From Cryptomeria japonica (lineage: Eukaryota; Streptophyta; Pinopsida; Cupressales; Cupressaceae): DNA of 64,000 nt. The notes below the pieces were generated by a model. That model was not told the origin of the DNA. It made no database searches and saw only the letters and a list, made by a program, of their open reading frames with translations. Shown here piece after piece: positions 11,690 to 23,386 of this stretch. The DNA lies in NCBI RefSeq assembly GCF_030272615.1, contig NC_081406.1:232988396-233052395 (forward strand), written 5' to 3'. Both the position numbers and the translations under genes were made by a program. The first letter of the stretch is position 1. Each line of letters opens with the position of its first letter.

Positions 11690-12640
11690 AGGGCATCTAT
11701 AGGCCAGGTGTCCAAGTTGATGGCAGCTGTAGCACTTCATGGTGGCAAAATAGACCCTCTTCTTGATCCACTAGACCTTCCTCTACTAGAGTTTATAGAT
11801 CCCCTTCCTCTATATCTGCTCTTGCTATTGGAATCCCCACTTTGCTCAACAAACTTGGATTCCCCTTGGGATCCTTGATCTACACTTCTTCCACCAAAAC
11901 TACCTCTCTAACCTCTGCCTCTAGTGCTTTGTTCTTGTTTCTTGTTTCTTCTTTCTCTTTTCTTCCACTCTTAGTGCCAACTGATAGCACTTGTGCATGG
12001 TGTTGGGGCATAACAAGATTAATTCCTCTTGAATATTCCATCTCAAGCCATTCAAGTATCTGGCTACCTTGATGTTCTCATCCTCTACTACCTTGGATCT
12101 CAGACACAACTTCTGAAATTCCTTTGTATAGCTACTCACATCCAAGTCTCTTTGTCTCAAATTTTGTCTCCTCTTATGTAACTGGATCTCATAATCCTTA
12201 GGGATGTATGTCTCTTTCACCTTGGCTAACATGCCCTTCCATGTAGCTATGGGGTTCTTTCCCTCTTTTTGCATCTCTTCTTGTATAAATTTCCACCAAG
12301 TCAATGTTTCCCCTCTCAATCTAGACTTGGCCACCTTCACTTTTTGTGCCTCACTGATTCAATCACATTCAAAGTGATTCTCCAATCCCTCTATCCATTC
12401 TAGGAATACCTCTGACTCCATTTTTCCATAAAAATGTGGCACTCCTTCTAAGGATTTTCCTCCTAATGATTTAATTGCTTTAAGGAAAGGTTTTTCAAGT
12501 AGAACTGGGTCTAGTTCAGGAGTCCTATCCTCTTCTACAACTTCTTTGCCCTTCCCCACATTAACCTTGATTGTTACTTTATCCAAGGAGCCTATTTTCT
12601 TCTTCTTGGTCTTCTACCTTCTTTTCTAGCTCTGCATTGG
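11690..12640 (-). pseudogene. gypsy gag (capsid domain and CCHC knuckle)
   Basis: Minus strand. From 12586 the frame reads a short N-terminal part with PHFYGKMESEVFLEWIEGLE, one stop near 12357, then the retrotransposon gag core: AKSRLRGETLTWWKFIQEEM, WKGMLAKVKETYIPKDYEIQ and DVSSYTKEFQKLCLRSKV. After a heavily broken stretch comes a CCHC zinc knuckle (CYSCHQLGHLAYRC) at 11693-11734. Gag forms the virus-like particle and the knuckle binds RNA. The start near 12586 is the first Met of the open frame; a few upstream codons could also belong. Confidence 0.82.
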
Positions 12641-12713
12641 TCACCATCCTTAAACTATTCTCTCCTACTGATTCAATGTCTATCATATGATGGCTTCTTC
12701 AAAAATCTTGGTT

Positions 12714-12725
12714 TCTCTAGTACCA
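12714..12725 (-). promoter_or_regulatory. gypsy primer binding site (degenerate)
   Basis: On the minus strand TGGTACTAGAGA lies three bases after the 5' LTR end. It resembles the initiator-Met tRNA complement TGGTATCAGAGC with a few substitutions. Confidence 0.5.
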
Positions 12726-12728
12726 CTA

Positions 12729-14247
12729 TGATGGGGAGGTTACTCAAATAGAGCCGATACCTTGTTTAAGGGTAGTCAGATGTTTTCCTAGTGGGCTTCA
12801 TGATTTGTTCATGTTGTCTTCTAATCAATTTAGACACCTAACTCTAGGAGTGCTCCCAATCCAGATGTGCTCACTGATTGCTCAAGCATGGTTGAGATTC
12901 ACCAGGGTAAATCCAATCTTACACTCTAAAACTCCTAACAAGTGCTTATGGAGGTTGTAGCATGTGTTTGTGTTATTTTCCAAAGTCAATCAATTGGTTT
13001 TGAGTGAGGGTTCCATTATTTTCCCCATCGCTCCTTCCTTTTCCTACTTTCTAGGCCTAGTAGCCCTAGAGCCCCAATTAGCCCTACCTAACTGGTTTTT
13101 GTGTATTTTCTCCCAGCTTCTCCAAAGACCCACAAAAAATATTTGTTGATTAGGATACCCTTTTGGAATTACTTTCCAACTTCTGAATTTAGGATTCTCA
13201 GTCTGACCATACAGGTACATAAACTGAGAAATGCTTGTTTTAGGTGGTTTTAGGCTTCTTTTGGTCTTTTTCCAAGGGTTAGGTGTCTTCCTTGATCTGC
13301 CACACCTCCAAATTCATAAATATGCTCTTCCACACAACACTTGTTCATCCCAAACACTCTACAACTCCAACCTTGCTCATTCCTACAAACACTTGCATCA
13401 TCTCATTCATTTCCTAATCGGGCTATGACTGAGCTCGCCTAGGAAATGATGCTCATTGGCCTTTCAATGACCTCAAAAGGAAAATAAAATCTGTATACAC
13501 TATACAAAGGTTCCATGGCTTGATTCCCAAGGGTTATTGAGAAGAACTCAAAGGACTTCAAGTTGGAACCATGTCTGGGCCTCTTAAACCCTTACTCAAG
13601 CCGAGAGCTTACAAAATTGGAAACTCAATTCAAACCTGAAAATAAACTAATCAAATTGCTTCTTGAGCACTATAAAAACATGTACAAAACAAAAAGAAAG
13701 GTATAACAATGCAATCAATCCATTAAGTACAGATTGTTGCTCTAATTCTTGACAAAATGCAATGTAAAACTTCAAAAATGGTCTCAAAATGTATTCCAAT
13801 CTACTCTAGGTGTTGAAAAAACTCATTACACTAATTCTCCAAGATTTTATATGCCATTTGTGGCCTAACTAACTCTTCATCAGTTTCCTAACCAACCCTT
13901 TGCACAAAAACGCAAAAAGTTGTCAAGAAACTTTGACAATTTTTGCCTTACATGCTTAATTTTCTCCTCCAAACCATCTAAGATGACTAAAAACCATTAC
14001 ATTGACATGTCCCAATGCCAAATTAGTCAATTGAAGGTATTTTTCATCAAAATGCAATATTTTGCCATTTCAAGCTTACAAGCCAAAATTGAGAAAATGC
14101 ATTGTCTTAGGGACATTCAACCTACCAAAGCACTACAAAAACATAAAGAGACCTAAGAGAAGACTCTTATTCACCATTCCAAATAGAACTATGAACAAAC
14201 ACAAAAAAATCTAGAAACTGGACTCAAAACTAGGTGCTCCTGCACCA
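12729..14247 (-). repeat. 5' LTR of the gypsy element
   Basis: It pairs with 6533-8102; ends are TGATGGGG and TGCACCA, and the right flank is ATTAC. It is about 50 bp shorter than its partner because of small deletions (for example around 13850-13930). This copy has no tandem units at its edge, so the amplification was specific to the other side. Confidence 0.92.
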
Positions 14248-14252
14248 ATTAC

Positions 14253-14335
14253 CCATTAGTTTTCTTAAGTTTTAGTCTCAATGGTATTTTATAACCTATA
14301 CTTTTCACAAATACAATTTAAAGATTTATTTATCC
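14253..14335. other. short unclassified spacer
   Basis: About 80 AT-rich bases between the gypsy right-hand duplication and the start of element D. No motif was recognised. Confidence 0.4.
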
Positions 14336-15274
14336 TATTGGAAATTGACACTCATTTCATTGGTTTCATATGTTGTCATTGATGCAAACATATTCCGGCT
14401 TCATTCTTTGGTTTGGTACTTCACCGACATCGGTAGGTATCTTCACTAGTAGGAAGGACTCTATGGGTACCAACATTGTAAGCTGACATGATTTACAGAT
14501 TAGGAAAGTTAACCAACAAATAGGGTACCAGTATAGGAGGTCGACATCATTAGGAGATGCGGCAATCAACAACTCATTTTTTTATTTATGTATATATGTA
14601 ATTAACCGACATATATAATCATTTTCGTATTATCTATGTAAGTCGACATGAGTCATGAAGGATTGTAAGGGTATATAGGTCAATTGGTTAGATCATTTTT
14701 GATATAGGAGTATGTGTTGTTTTTAGTAATCCAAAGATCATGTGTATGAGGTCATTTATGTATGAGATCAATATTGTGTAATTATTTGTACATGATTTTG
14801 GATGCGAAAGTTATTTTGGTAAGGGTTTAAGGTTATAAAACCAAAACTGTCAGAGCTTGAACCTGTACTCAATCATGCATAGAAGATGCATTAAATGAGT
14901 TCAGTTTTATGTTTTCTTATTCAAAGTGACTGTAGTTAGTGAGACTCCTTTGTGTTGAGTATTGTGTTCTTGGTGGTAAGCCTTCCTACATGTGCAGGCC
15001 CCCATATTATGTAATATCTTTTCATATGGCTAGTGGATTTATATTGTGGGTCACAAATCCCATAATGGTTTTTATTCTCTGATGTTTTCCACGTATAAAT
15101 TCTCTATATTATGGTGTTCATTTGTGTGATTGGTTCATTGATTGCTTTACTTATTTCAATTATATATGTATCGGTTTACCGGTTGGTGAATACATGTTAT
15201 AATAAGGTTAATATTGAACATTACGAAAGAACTTTGATTCATCCCCCCTCTCTCAGTGTTCTTGGATTCTAACA
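14336..15274 (+). repeat. 5' LTR of element D
   Basis: It matches 35905-36865. The start is TATTGGAAATTG, where the partner has TGTTGGCAATTG; the end is GATTCTAACA. It holds a palindrome copy, TTGTCATTGATGCAA (14373-14387), and a C-run before CTCTCTCAGTG (15242-15256). The two D LTRs differ more than those of A1, A2 or C, in keeping with D being the outer, older host. Confidence 0.88.
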
Positions 15275-15276
15275 AT

Positions 15277-15288
15277 TAATATGAGAGC
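15277..15288 (+). promoter_or_regulatory. primer binding site of D
   Basis: TAATATGAGAGC lies two bases after the LTR. It matches the initiator-Met tRNA complement TGGTATCAGAGC at nine of twelve positions, so this is a decayed iMet site. Confidence 0.6.
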
Positions 15289-15291
15289 CTT

Positions 15292-15699
15292 GTGCCTCAG
15301 AGGAAGTCTAAAATCTTGAGGGAGATCTTGAATTTGAAATCCATGGATATGAGTATGGAGAAGCAACTTAAGGTAGAACTTGAAGATTATGATGCTGAAA
15401 GGATGAACAACTTGAAGTTACAAGAGGAATTAAATTTTGCAAAGGAATTCATTCTTATCATACAGGAGAGGTTGTTATCTGTTCAAACTAGGAGGAAGAA
15501 ACTTCTGCAAAATTAGGATAATAAAGAGAAAGATGCCCTTAATTAAAAATGTCAGAAGCTGAGTCAAGAGAATATGATCATAGGAATGAAATGCAAGCCC
15601 TAACTATGAGTATTTCAAAGGAGATTGAAGACTGGAAGATGAATGAAAAAAACCTTGTGAGATCTCTAAAAGACAGATCTAATGAATGAATCCACTTGG
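15292..15699 (+). pseudogene. D ORF1, N-terminal coiled coil
   Basis: A charged helical stretch: RKSKILREILNLKSMDM, then MEKQLKVELEDYDAERMNNL and LKLQEELNFAKEFILIIQE, with heptad-like Leu/Ile spacing. Stops appear after about 70 codons, but the helical character goes on to 15699, where A1 interrupts it; it resumes at 31367. The equivalent part of C ORF1 (30161 downwards) has the same build. This is probably the self-association part of a Gag-like protein. No specific family was recognised. Confidence 0.65.
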
Positions 15700-17202
15700 T
15701 GTTAGTTCTGATACTTAATGTAAAGTACAGATGCCAATACCTAGCAAGATGAGAGAGGGGGGGGGGAGGTGAATCATACAAACTTAAACTTCCATAAAAT
15801 CAACAGATTCAACCTCGGTAACTTATACTTCAGCAACTTAACCAAAAAACTGCTAAACATGCAAACTTATGGACACATAATCATAATAACACTCATAATA
15901 CCAGATTTAACGTGGAAACCCAAATAGGGAAAAACCACTATGGGATTTCAGACCCACTAAGAAATATACTCTTCTAGAGTATGCTCGGTTAAAAGAAAAT
16001 CATGTTAAAGATTACAAACACATTGCTAGATGTGACCCGGTTAAGGTATTTCCCTCGGATCTGTTAGGATCTTCACTTTGTTAGAAGTGACCTTGTCAAA
16101 GGATTTCAAACACTCATTTAGAATGTTACCTTGCTAGAGGGTTTACATATAAGACTGTTAAGTCCACTCGGTTAAGAGATTTTTTGTCACTTACAAAATA
16201 ACAGTAATAAAAATCTATCTGCAACTTCACATCTAAAATGCTAAAGTAGATTCTTATTTACTCAAAACAATCTAGTCATAGGACTTATCTTGTCCCTCTG
16301 TTGGGATCTCTACTCTGTTATTCAAATAGGTCTTCAAGCTTCTATGCTCGGTAATCACTATGTAGCATCCCTGTGCATACACTTGCCCACATACATTGTT
16401 TATTAATAATTCATTATTTATAAACAATTGCTAACCGCTAAATCTCCTTGATCACATTTCCCATGATCAATCTTAGCCAGCAGATCTTCAAACTGGACCA
16501 GGTTCAATGTATTCTTCTAATCTAAAAAAGTTTTACCTTACCTCGGGACTTGCATTCCCTTCTTGGAACTTTCACAAGGTTATTGCAGTTCAATCTGCAC
16601 TATAGATCTTCCTGTCGATTTTCCTTTTCCATAGATCCTTAACAAACTTCATGCACAACATACCAATCATTTATACATTTCTAGCTAATCATTGTCCTTT
16701 ATTAAATAATGCTTTTATCCATCCAATGTGCACTATCATAACTCGGTTGCAACTCGGTAAATAGTAAACTTTACTCGATAGACATTTCGCCTTCATTAAC
16801 TGATATCGATAACCTTAGGGTTTACCGACTAGGTTCCTTGGTCGGTTGCATAGTATAGTATTAACCTTACAATCAACAACATATGTAGGATATCAAAACA
16901 ATCTAAACATCATGATCTCATCATTGTCTAACTCGGCAATAATTGCCCATTGAATAATTTATTCCTCCCTTTATTCATCACATTCTTTCTGTGTCTTTTA
17001 CCGACATCTTAATTCTCTTCTAATCAATCTTCTCAAGATATGGCAGCATCATACTGAATCAGATAATCAATTTCTTGACATCAATGACAAAATAATGTTA
17101 TAAAGATAGTTATCATCCTTCTTCATTTATATCAATAATCTTCAACAACCTTCTCAATATCCTTATTGAATATCAACAATCTTTCTTACTGTAATGCCAA
17201 CA
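15700..17202 (-). repeat. 3' LTR of A1
   Basis: Ends TGTTAGTTCTG and AATGCCAACA. It contains a G-run near 15755-15768, TATTTATA (16415-16422; TATA box on the element strand) and palindrome TTGACATCAATGACAA (17075-17090). It pairs with 21929-23385 and is homologous to the A2 LTRs. Confidence 0.93.
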
Positions 17203-17476
17203 ATCTCCCCCTTTGGCATTGACGGTAAAACCAACAAGATATTCAAATTGATTCGGATTCAGATTGCTGTTAGACTTCTCTTGTTATCCTTGATCTGTTG
17301 TCTTCTGAAGTCTTTCCATTTTTCATTAGGCTTTTGAGTTGTTGACTTGCATTTAGTCTTCTCTATTTTTACAATCTACTCCCCATGTCATTAGTCTTCT
17401 GTTATTTCCATCATTCAGGGCTTTACCATGCAGTCAACCATTTAGTCTTCTCCCCCTTTGACAACAATGCCAAAAA
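17203..17476 (-). promoter_or_regulatory. multiple polypurine tracts of A1
   Basis: On the minus strand AAAGGGGGAGAT abuts the LTR (17203-17216), with further tracts near 17378-17390 and at 17448-17460. The outer two of the three are each coupled to a TTGGCATTG-type palindrome (17213-17228 and 17457-17474). Confidence 0.65.
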
Positions 17477-17676
17477 GTAAAAGAACTAAATCATGATTTC
17501 TTCCTCTGTGAAGTGATTTGCCTTGCTGTGTAACATCTTAGTCTCAGTCAGATCAACTTGTCTCTATATACTTTTTCCTGCACACCTTTAGAAAAAATTC
17601 TAAAGTGCATAAATCAACATCAATCCACACATAATATTCTGTAGATTCATTGAATTGATGCTTTCACCGAACTCGA

Positions 17677-18339
17677 TCAGTGAGTAGAAGATAGGGGTAG
17701 GACCCCTAACTTGCTTCTAAGATAGTCAAAAGTGTCCCTTGGTAGTGGCTTTATGAAGATGTCTGCTAATTGCTCCTTTGAACTGATATATTCTAGCACA
17801 ACTTTATTCTCTTGGACTTCTTCTCTGAGATAGTGATACTTTATAGATATATGCTTTGTCTTAGAGTGCATTACTAGATTCTTTGAAATGTTAATGGCAC
17901 TAGTATTATGACAGAATATAGTTACTAGCTTGGTGACTTTCTCATTTATACCTTCCAATAGTTGTTTGATCCATGCTATATTGGTACAATTCAATGTTGC
18001 AGCAACATATTCAGCTTCTGCTATAGACTAAGAAATACATCCTTGTTTCTTGCTAAGCCAACCTACTAGTCTTTCTCCCAAAAAGAAAGCTCCACCACTT
18101 GTGCTTTTCCTATCATCTATGTTGCATGCCCAATCAGCATCAGTATAAACTTTTAAATCAAAATTATTCCTATGTTCATATACTAAGCCATAATCTTTAG
18201 TGCCTCTCAGGTATCTGAAAATTCTCTTGATTGCTCTCGTATGGGTTTCCTTGGGATCTGCAGAGAATCTTGCTACAATACCTACTGCATGTTCTATATC
18301 CGGTCTACTATGCACAACATATTGCAATTTTCCAATCAT
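17677..18339 (-). pseudogene. A1 RNase H
   Basis: Minus strand: MIGKLQYVVHSRPDI, VGIVARFSADPKETH, RIFRYLRGTKDYGLVY, then RNase H YTDADWACNIDDRKST, EAEYVAAA-type residues and the C-terminal KEQLADIFIKPLPRDTF. One TAG (18028-18030) lies at a normally Gln codon before SIAEAEY, and A2 has the same TAG. The first RNase H Asp and the C-terminus are preserved. Confidence 0.9.
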
Positions 18340-18342
18340 AGA

Positions 18343-19088
18343 TTAGTAAATTGTCTCATCAACTGATGCAGATTCATCATTCTTTGATAATTTACAATTA
18401 GTAGTCATAGGAGTACTTACTGGTTTAGAATCCTCCATTCCAAATTTCTTCAAGATTTCCTTTATGTACTTGGATTGAGTAATGAAAATCTCATCTTTCA
18501 TTTGCAATATCTGTAAACCTATAAAATACTTTATCTCACCGATTAATGACATCTCAAATTCTTTGCACATTTCATTTCCAAATTTCTTGCATAAGGAGTC
18601 ATTACCACAAAATATAATGTCATCAACAAATATGGCTGAGATCAGTATTCCATTGTCCTCATCTTTCTTCATGTACATATTGTTGTTTTCACTTGTCCTT
18701 ATAAAACCAATCTTGATTAAATAAGAGTGCAATCTTTCATACCATGCTCTAGGTGCTTGTTTCAGACCATATAAGGCTTTGTTTAGTTTGCATACCTAAT
18801 CTTTACTCCTATCTTCAATAAATCCTTCAGGTTGTTCAATGAAAACTTCTTCTTCTAGTATACCATTCAAAAATGCAGTTTAACATCCATTTGATATACC
18901 GTGAAATTTTTGAAAGAAGTATATGCCAACAATTTTATTACTCCCTCAAGTCTAGCCATAGGTGCAAAAGTCTCACCATAATCTATTCCTTCTTCTTGAG
19001 CATAACCTTTGCAAACTAGTCTTGCTTTGTTGCAAATGACCTCACCTTTTTCATTTAGCTTGTTTCTAAAAATCCACTTAGTACCAAT
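18343..19088 (-). pseudogene. A1 reverse transcriptase
   Basis: Minus strand: [34 protein letters not shown], a VYQMDVK block with a one-base deletion near 18880, LEEEVF, then [29 protein letters not shown] and catalytic FVDDIIFCGND. After it come GEIKYFIGLQILQMKDEIF and KYIKEILKKFGMEDSKP. Stops: TAA near 19089, TAG at 18796-18798 (A2 has CAG there) and TAA at 18343. The catalytic Asp pair is intact. Confidence 0.9.
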
Positions 19089-20225
19089 TTAATTTTTATC
19101 CTTTGGTCTTGGGATTAGTGTCCATGTGTCATTCTTCTTGATTTGATCAATTTCTTCTATCATAGAATTTACCCAATCTTCACAGTTAAATGCCTCTTTT
19201 ACTATTCTCGGTTCAAATTTAGAAATTAGACATGTGTTCTGTCTCAGTTTGTTTCTTGTCATCACTGGATCATCTTTATCTCCTATAATTTGACTTGATG
19301 TGTGATGTCTTCTGACATATTTATCTAATATAGGCTCAATAGGTTCTATATGATCTTCTTCATCACTCGGTAACTGGACATTATCTTCATTTTCTTTAGC
19401 AGCTTTCTCGGTAGGACTTCTCGGTTGAACATAAACAAATTCTTCATAATCTTCTGGTTCTTTGGAATTTCCTTCATTATTTCTTTCTACAAATTCATCA
19501 ATTTTCACATTTGCACTTTCCACTATTTTGTTAGATGTTTTGATCAGACATTTAAATGCTTTACTTCTAGAAGAATAACCAAGAAATGTTCCTTCTTCAC
19601 TTTTCTGATCAAACTTTCCATTTTTGTCATCTTTGTGAACATAGCATCTACTTCCAAAGATTTTAAAGTAACTTACATTAGGTTTCTTGCCATACCAGAT
19701 CTCATATGGTGTTTTCATAGTTCTTTTCTTCAGTTGAACTCGGTTCAGGGTGTAAACTGTAGTGCTGATTGCTTCTCTCCAAAATGTTTGAGGTACCCTC
19801 TTTTCTATCATCAGGGTTCTTGCACAATCCACAATTGATCTGTTTCTTCTCTCGGCTATCCCATTTTGTTGAGGTGTTCTCGGTGCAGATACTTGCCTCT
19901 TTATACCAAGATCATTGCAGTATAAATTTAATTCATCAGAAGTGAATTCTCTTCCTTTATCAGATCTAAGACATTTCAGTTGTCTTCCTATTTCATTTTC
20001 AACTCTTGCCTTGTACCATTTGAACATTTGAAAAGCTTCTAATTTTTCTTTTAAAAACATGACTGACATCATCCTTGAGTAATCATCCACAAATAATATG
20101 AAATATTTATCACCATAATAACTTTGAACTTTCATAGGACCACAAAGATCAGTGTGTACTAGATCTAAAATTCCTTTAGAAGTGTAGGACGTACTTGTAA
20201 AGCTTGATCTTGTCATCTTACCCAT
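19089..20225 (-). pseudogene. A1 integrase core and linker
   Basis: Minus strand, 378 codons open. After MGKMTRSSF comes the catalytic core: LVHTDLCGPMKV (first Asp), VDDYSRMMSVMFLKEK, LRSDKGREFTSDE (second Asp), RTPQQNGIAERRNRS (Glu), FWREAISTTVYTLNRV and TPYEIWYGKKPNVSYFKIFG. An acidic, variable linker to RT follows (EPEDYEEFVYVQPRSPTEK). Integrase inserts the cDNA into the genome. The domain looks intact, but it lies between a TAG (20226) and a TAA (19089). Confidence 0.92.
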
Positions 20226-21863
20226 CTAGCATCCTCGACACATAGCATTCTTAGGTTTTTCAAGACTTGGTAGACCTCTTACTCGGTGCTTCTTACTTAT
20301 TTTGATCAGATTATCAAAATTTACATGACAAAACCTTTTATGCCATAACCAGGTATCATCTATCTTTGCATAAAGAAACTTGTTCCGAGTTGAGTCAAGA
20401 TGAAATGTATTACCTTTTGTTTGTGTCCTGGTAGTAGCTAACTTTCCATGCTTGTCATGAACTTTGACAATTCCTTTTTGAAATTCTATTAAGTATCCTG
20501 TATTGTTTAGTTGTGCTACACTCAGCAAATTGTATTTCAAACCTTCAACCCAATATACATCATCACATTTAGCATTGTCAAGAAGTGTTATAGATCTTTT
20601 ACCTTTTACCGGACATGGTGCATCATTACCAAATCTTACATAGGCTCCATCATAGTCTTCTAATTTAACAAACTTATGTTTATCACCTGTCATACGATGT
20701 GAGCATCCACTATCTATGATCCAAGAATCATTATTATTTATGTGAGATATTAGGGCTTTTTCTTCATACCTTTCTTCATCAGATCCATCTTTAATAGCCA
20801 CAGAAACAACTTCCTCAGTATCAGTTTCATCATATTTCTCATCATTGGATTCCTCATCTGCTACTAGACATGTCTTTCTATCTCTCCTTCTGAAGTCTTG
20901 ATGTCCTCTGTATTGGTTATCTTTTTGCCTGTTATCTCGGTATTCTCTCCTTTCACTAGATTCTTTGTCAGGGCAATTAGAAGCCATATGTCCTATTTTA
21001 TCACAATTGAAACATTTTAAAGGTAGCTTTGCTTTATACTTACCTTTTCCTCTTGGTAACCTTCTGGCTAATAATGCTTCAAATTCTTCTTGCTTCTTGA
21101 TTTCCTCATACAGTTTGTGCACTTTTTCCATGTTCATGCGAAATCTTTCACTTGCTCCACTATGATCCCCTTCAGAGTACTTACTCATTCTATCATTGTA
21201 ATCATCAGATTCACCAATATGAAAAGAACTGAATACAAATTCTACTTTATTTACCAAAGACCCACTATTATCAAAATTACTTAACTCAAATGTATGTAGC
21301 TTACCAATAGTAACATCCAAAGAAGCTAGCATGTTAGGTATAGACCTCAATTCATTGATTGCAGAGACTTGAATAGCATAAGCTGGTAGAAGGGTTCTCA
21401 ACAACTTACTTGTTATATCCTTTTCTTCAATAGTTCCACCTACTCCTTTAATTTGATTGACTATCTCCTTTAGTCTTGTATTGTATTAGGTTATGTTCTC
21501 ACCTTCATTCATCCTCATGGATTCAAGTTGTCCTCTTAAACTATCTACTTTTTCTCTTTGAACATGTTCATCACCTCCATACACAGATATGAGCTTAGTC
21601 CACATTGATTTTGCATCATTACAGCCTTCTAGATCATTAAACTCTGAGTCAGTCAATGCTGATGTTATTTCAATTATAGCTTGAATATGTTCTTGCTTTG
21701 CCTTAATCTCTTCCAAGTTCATAGGGTTGGTGCTTGGTGCAATGTAATCATTCTCCAGATAATATGTTACATATTCTCCAATTCCTGATAAATATAGCTT
21801 CATCCTTTTCTGCCATGTGGAGAAACTTGACTTGTTCAGCTTTGGTGCATCCCTTTTATACAT
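20226..21863 (-). pseudogene. A1 Gag, protease and integrase zinc finger
   Basis: Minus strand from Met 21863 (MYKRDAPKLNKSSF), the copia gag domain (WTKLISVYGGDEHVQREKV), one TAG at 21486-21488 where A2 has CAG, then KLLRTLLPAYAIQV. The CCHC knuckle CFNCDKIGHMASNC is at 20973-21014. The protease active site WIIDSGCSHRMTGD is at about 20688-20733. The integrase HHCC finger (HKRFCHVNFDNL, then CRGC) runs straight into TAG at 20226, which A2 shares. Apart from those two stops this is a continuous 546-codon frame. Confidence 0.92.
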
Positions 21864-21914
21864 CTTCGGATCTTTGCCTCAAGTACCCTTAAATTTTTTC
21901 TTCTGAAATCCAAA

Positions 21915-21926
21915 GCTCTGATACTA
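21915..21926 (-). promoter_or_regulatory. primer binding site of A1
   Basis: On the minus strand TAGTATCAGAGC, two bases from the LTR; one mismatch to the initiator-Met tRNA complement. Confidence 0.8.
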
Positions 21927-21928
21927 AT

Positions 21929-23385
21929 TGTTAGTTCTGATACTTAATGTAAAGTACAGATGCCAATAGCTAACAAGATGAGAGGGGGGGGGGGTGAATC
22001 ATACAAACTTAAACTTCCATAAAATCAACAGATTCAACCTCGGTAACTTATACTTCAGCAACTTAACCAAAAAACTGCTAAACATGCAAACTTATGAACA
22101 CATAATCATAATAACACTCATAACACCAGATTTAATGTGGAAACCCAAATAGGGAAAAACCACTGTGGGATTTCAGACCCACTAAGAAATATACTCTTCT
22201 TGAGTATGCTCGGTTAAAAGCAAATCCTGTTAAAGATTACAAACACATTGCTAGATGTGACCCGGTTAAGGGATTTCCCTCAGATCTTTTAGGATCTTCA
22301 CTTTGTTAGAAGTGACCTTATCAAAGGATTTCAAACACTCATTTAGAATGTTACCTTGCTAGAGTGTTTACATATAAGACTGTTAAGTCAACTTGGTTAA
22401 GATATTTTTTGTCACTTACAAAATAATAGTAATAAAATTCTATCTACAACTTCACGTCTAAAATGCTAAAGAAGATTCCTATTTGCTCAAAACAATCTAG
22501 TCATAGGACTTATCTTGTCCCTTTGTTGGGCTCTCTACTCTATTATTCAAACAGGTCTTCAAGCTTCTATGCTCGGTAATCACTATGTAGCATCCCTGTG
22601 CATACACTTTCCCACATACATTGTTTATTAACAATTCCTTATTTATAAACAATTGCTAACTACTGAATCTCCTTGATCACATTTCCCATCATCAATCTTA
22701 GCCATCTGATCTTCAAACTTGACTAGGTTCAATGTATCCTTCTGATCTGAAAACATTTTACCTTACCTCGGGACTTGCATTCCCTTCTTGGAACTTTCAC
22801 AAGGTTATTGCGGTTCAATCTGCACTGTAGATCTTCCTACCAATTTTCCTTTGCCATAGATCCCTAACAAACTTCATGCACAACATACCAATCATTTATA
22901 TATTTCCAGCTAATCATTGTCCTTTATTAAATAATGCTTTTATCCGTTCAATGTGCACTATCATAACTTGGTTGCAACTCAATAAATACTAAACTTTACT
23001 CGGTAGAGATTTCGCCTTCATTAACTGATATCGATAACCTTAGGGTTTACCGACTAGGTTCCTTGCTCGGTGTATTAATCTTACAATCAACAACATATGT
23101 AGGATATCAAAACAATCTAAACATCATGATCTCATCATTGTTTAACTCGGTAATAGTTGCCCATTGAATAACTTATTCCTCCCTTTATTCATCACATTCT
23201 TTCTGTGTCTTTTATCGACATCTTAATTCTCTTCTAATCAATCTTCTCAAGATATGGCAACATCATACTAAATCAGATAATCAATTTCTTGACATCAATG
23301 ACAAAATAATGTTATAAAGATAGTTATCATCCTTCTTCAGTTATATCAATAATCTTCAACAATCTTTCTTACTGTAATGCCAACA
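21929..23385 (-). repeat. 5' LTR of A1
   Basis: It pairs with 15700-17202 and is slightly shorter through small deletions (for example near 23055-23070). It has the TATA-like TATTTATA at 22640-22647 and the palindrome at 23289-23304. Element C is inserted at its outer end, splitting the AACAC that spans the LTR end and the first base of the target duplication. Confidence 0.93.
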
Positions 23386-23386
23386 C

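Larger units (their letters stand above)
6533..14247 (-). mobile_element. Ty3/gypsy LTR retrotransposon, chromovirus-like
   Basis: A complete element on the minus strand: 5' LTR 12729-14247, degenerate primer site, gag, protease, RT, RNase H, integrase with a chromodomain-like tail, polypurine tract and 3' LTR 6533-8102. Flanks are a perfect 5-bp target duplication ATTAC (6528-6532 and 14248-14252). The domain order PR-RT-RH-IN is that of Ty3/gypsy. Many stops and frameshifts and clearly diverged LTRs make it an old, inactive copy. Confidence 0.95.
15700..23385 (-). mobile_element. copia element A1
   Basis: A full-length minus-strand copia element: 5' LTR 21929-23385, primer site 21915-21926, gag-PR-IN-RT-RH, polypurine tracts and 3' LTR 15700-17202. 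The target duplication CTTGG is at 15695-15699 and, after removal of element C, at 31362-31366; the last four LTR bases are repeated at 31358-31361 by C's own duplication. The LTRs are near-identical by eye. Gag-pol is one long frame broken by a few stops and a shift. It is the same family as A2. Confidence 0.95.

Noticed and set aside
19425-19838. 137-codon plus-strand ORF rich in Phe, Ile and Cys
   Set aside because: Antisense of the A1 integrase; its hydrophobic look comes from the complementary Lys/Glu-rich codons.
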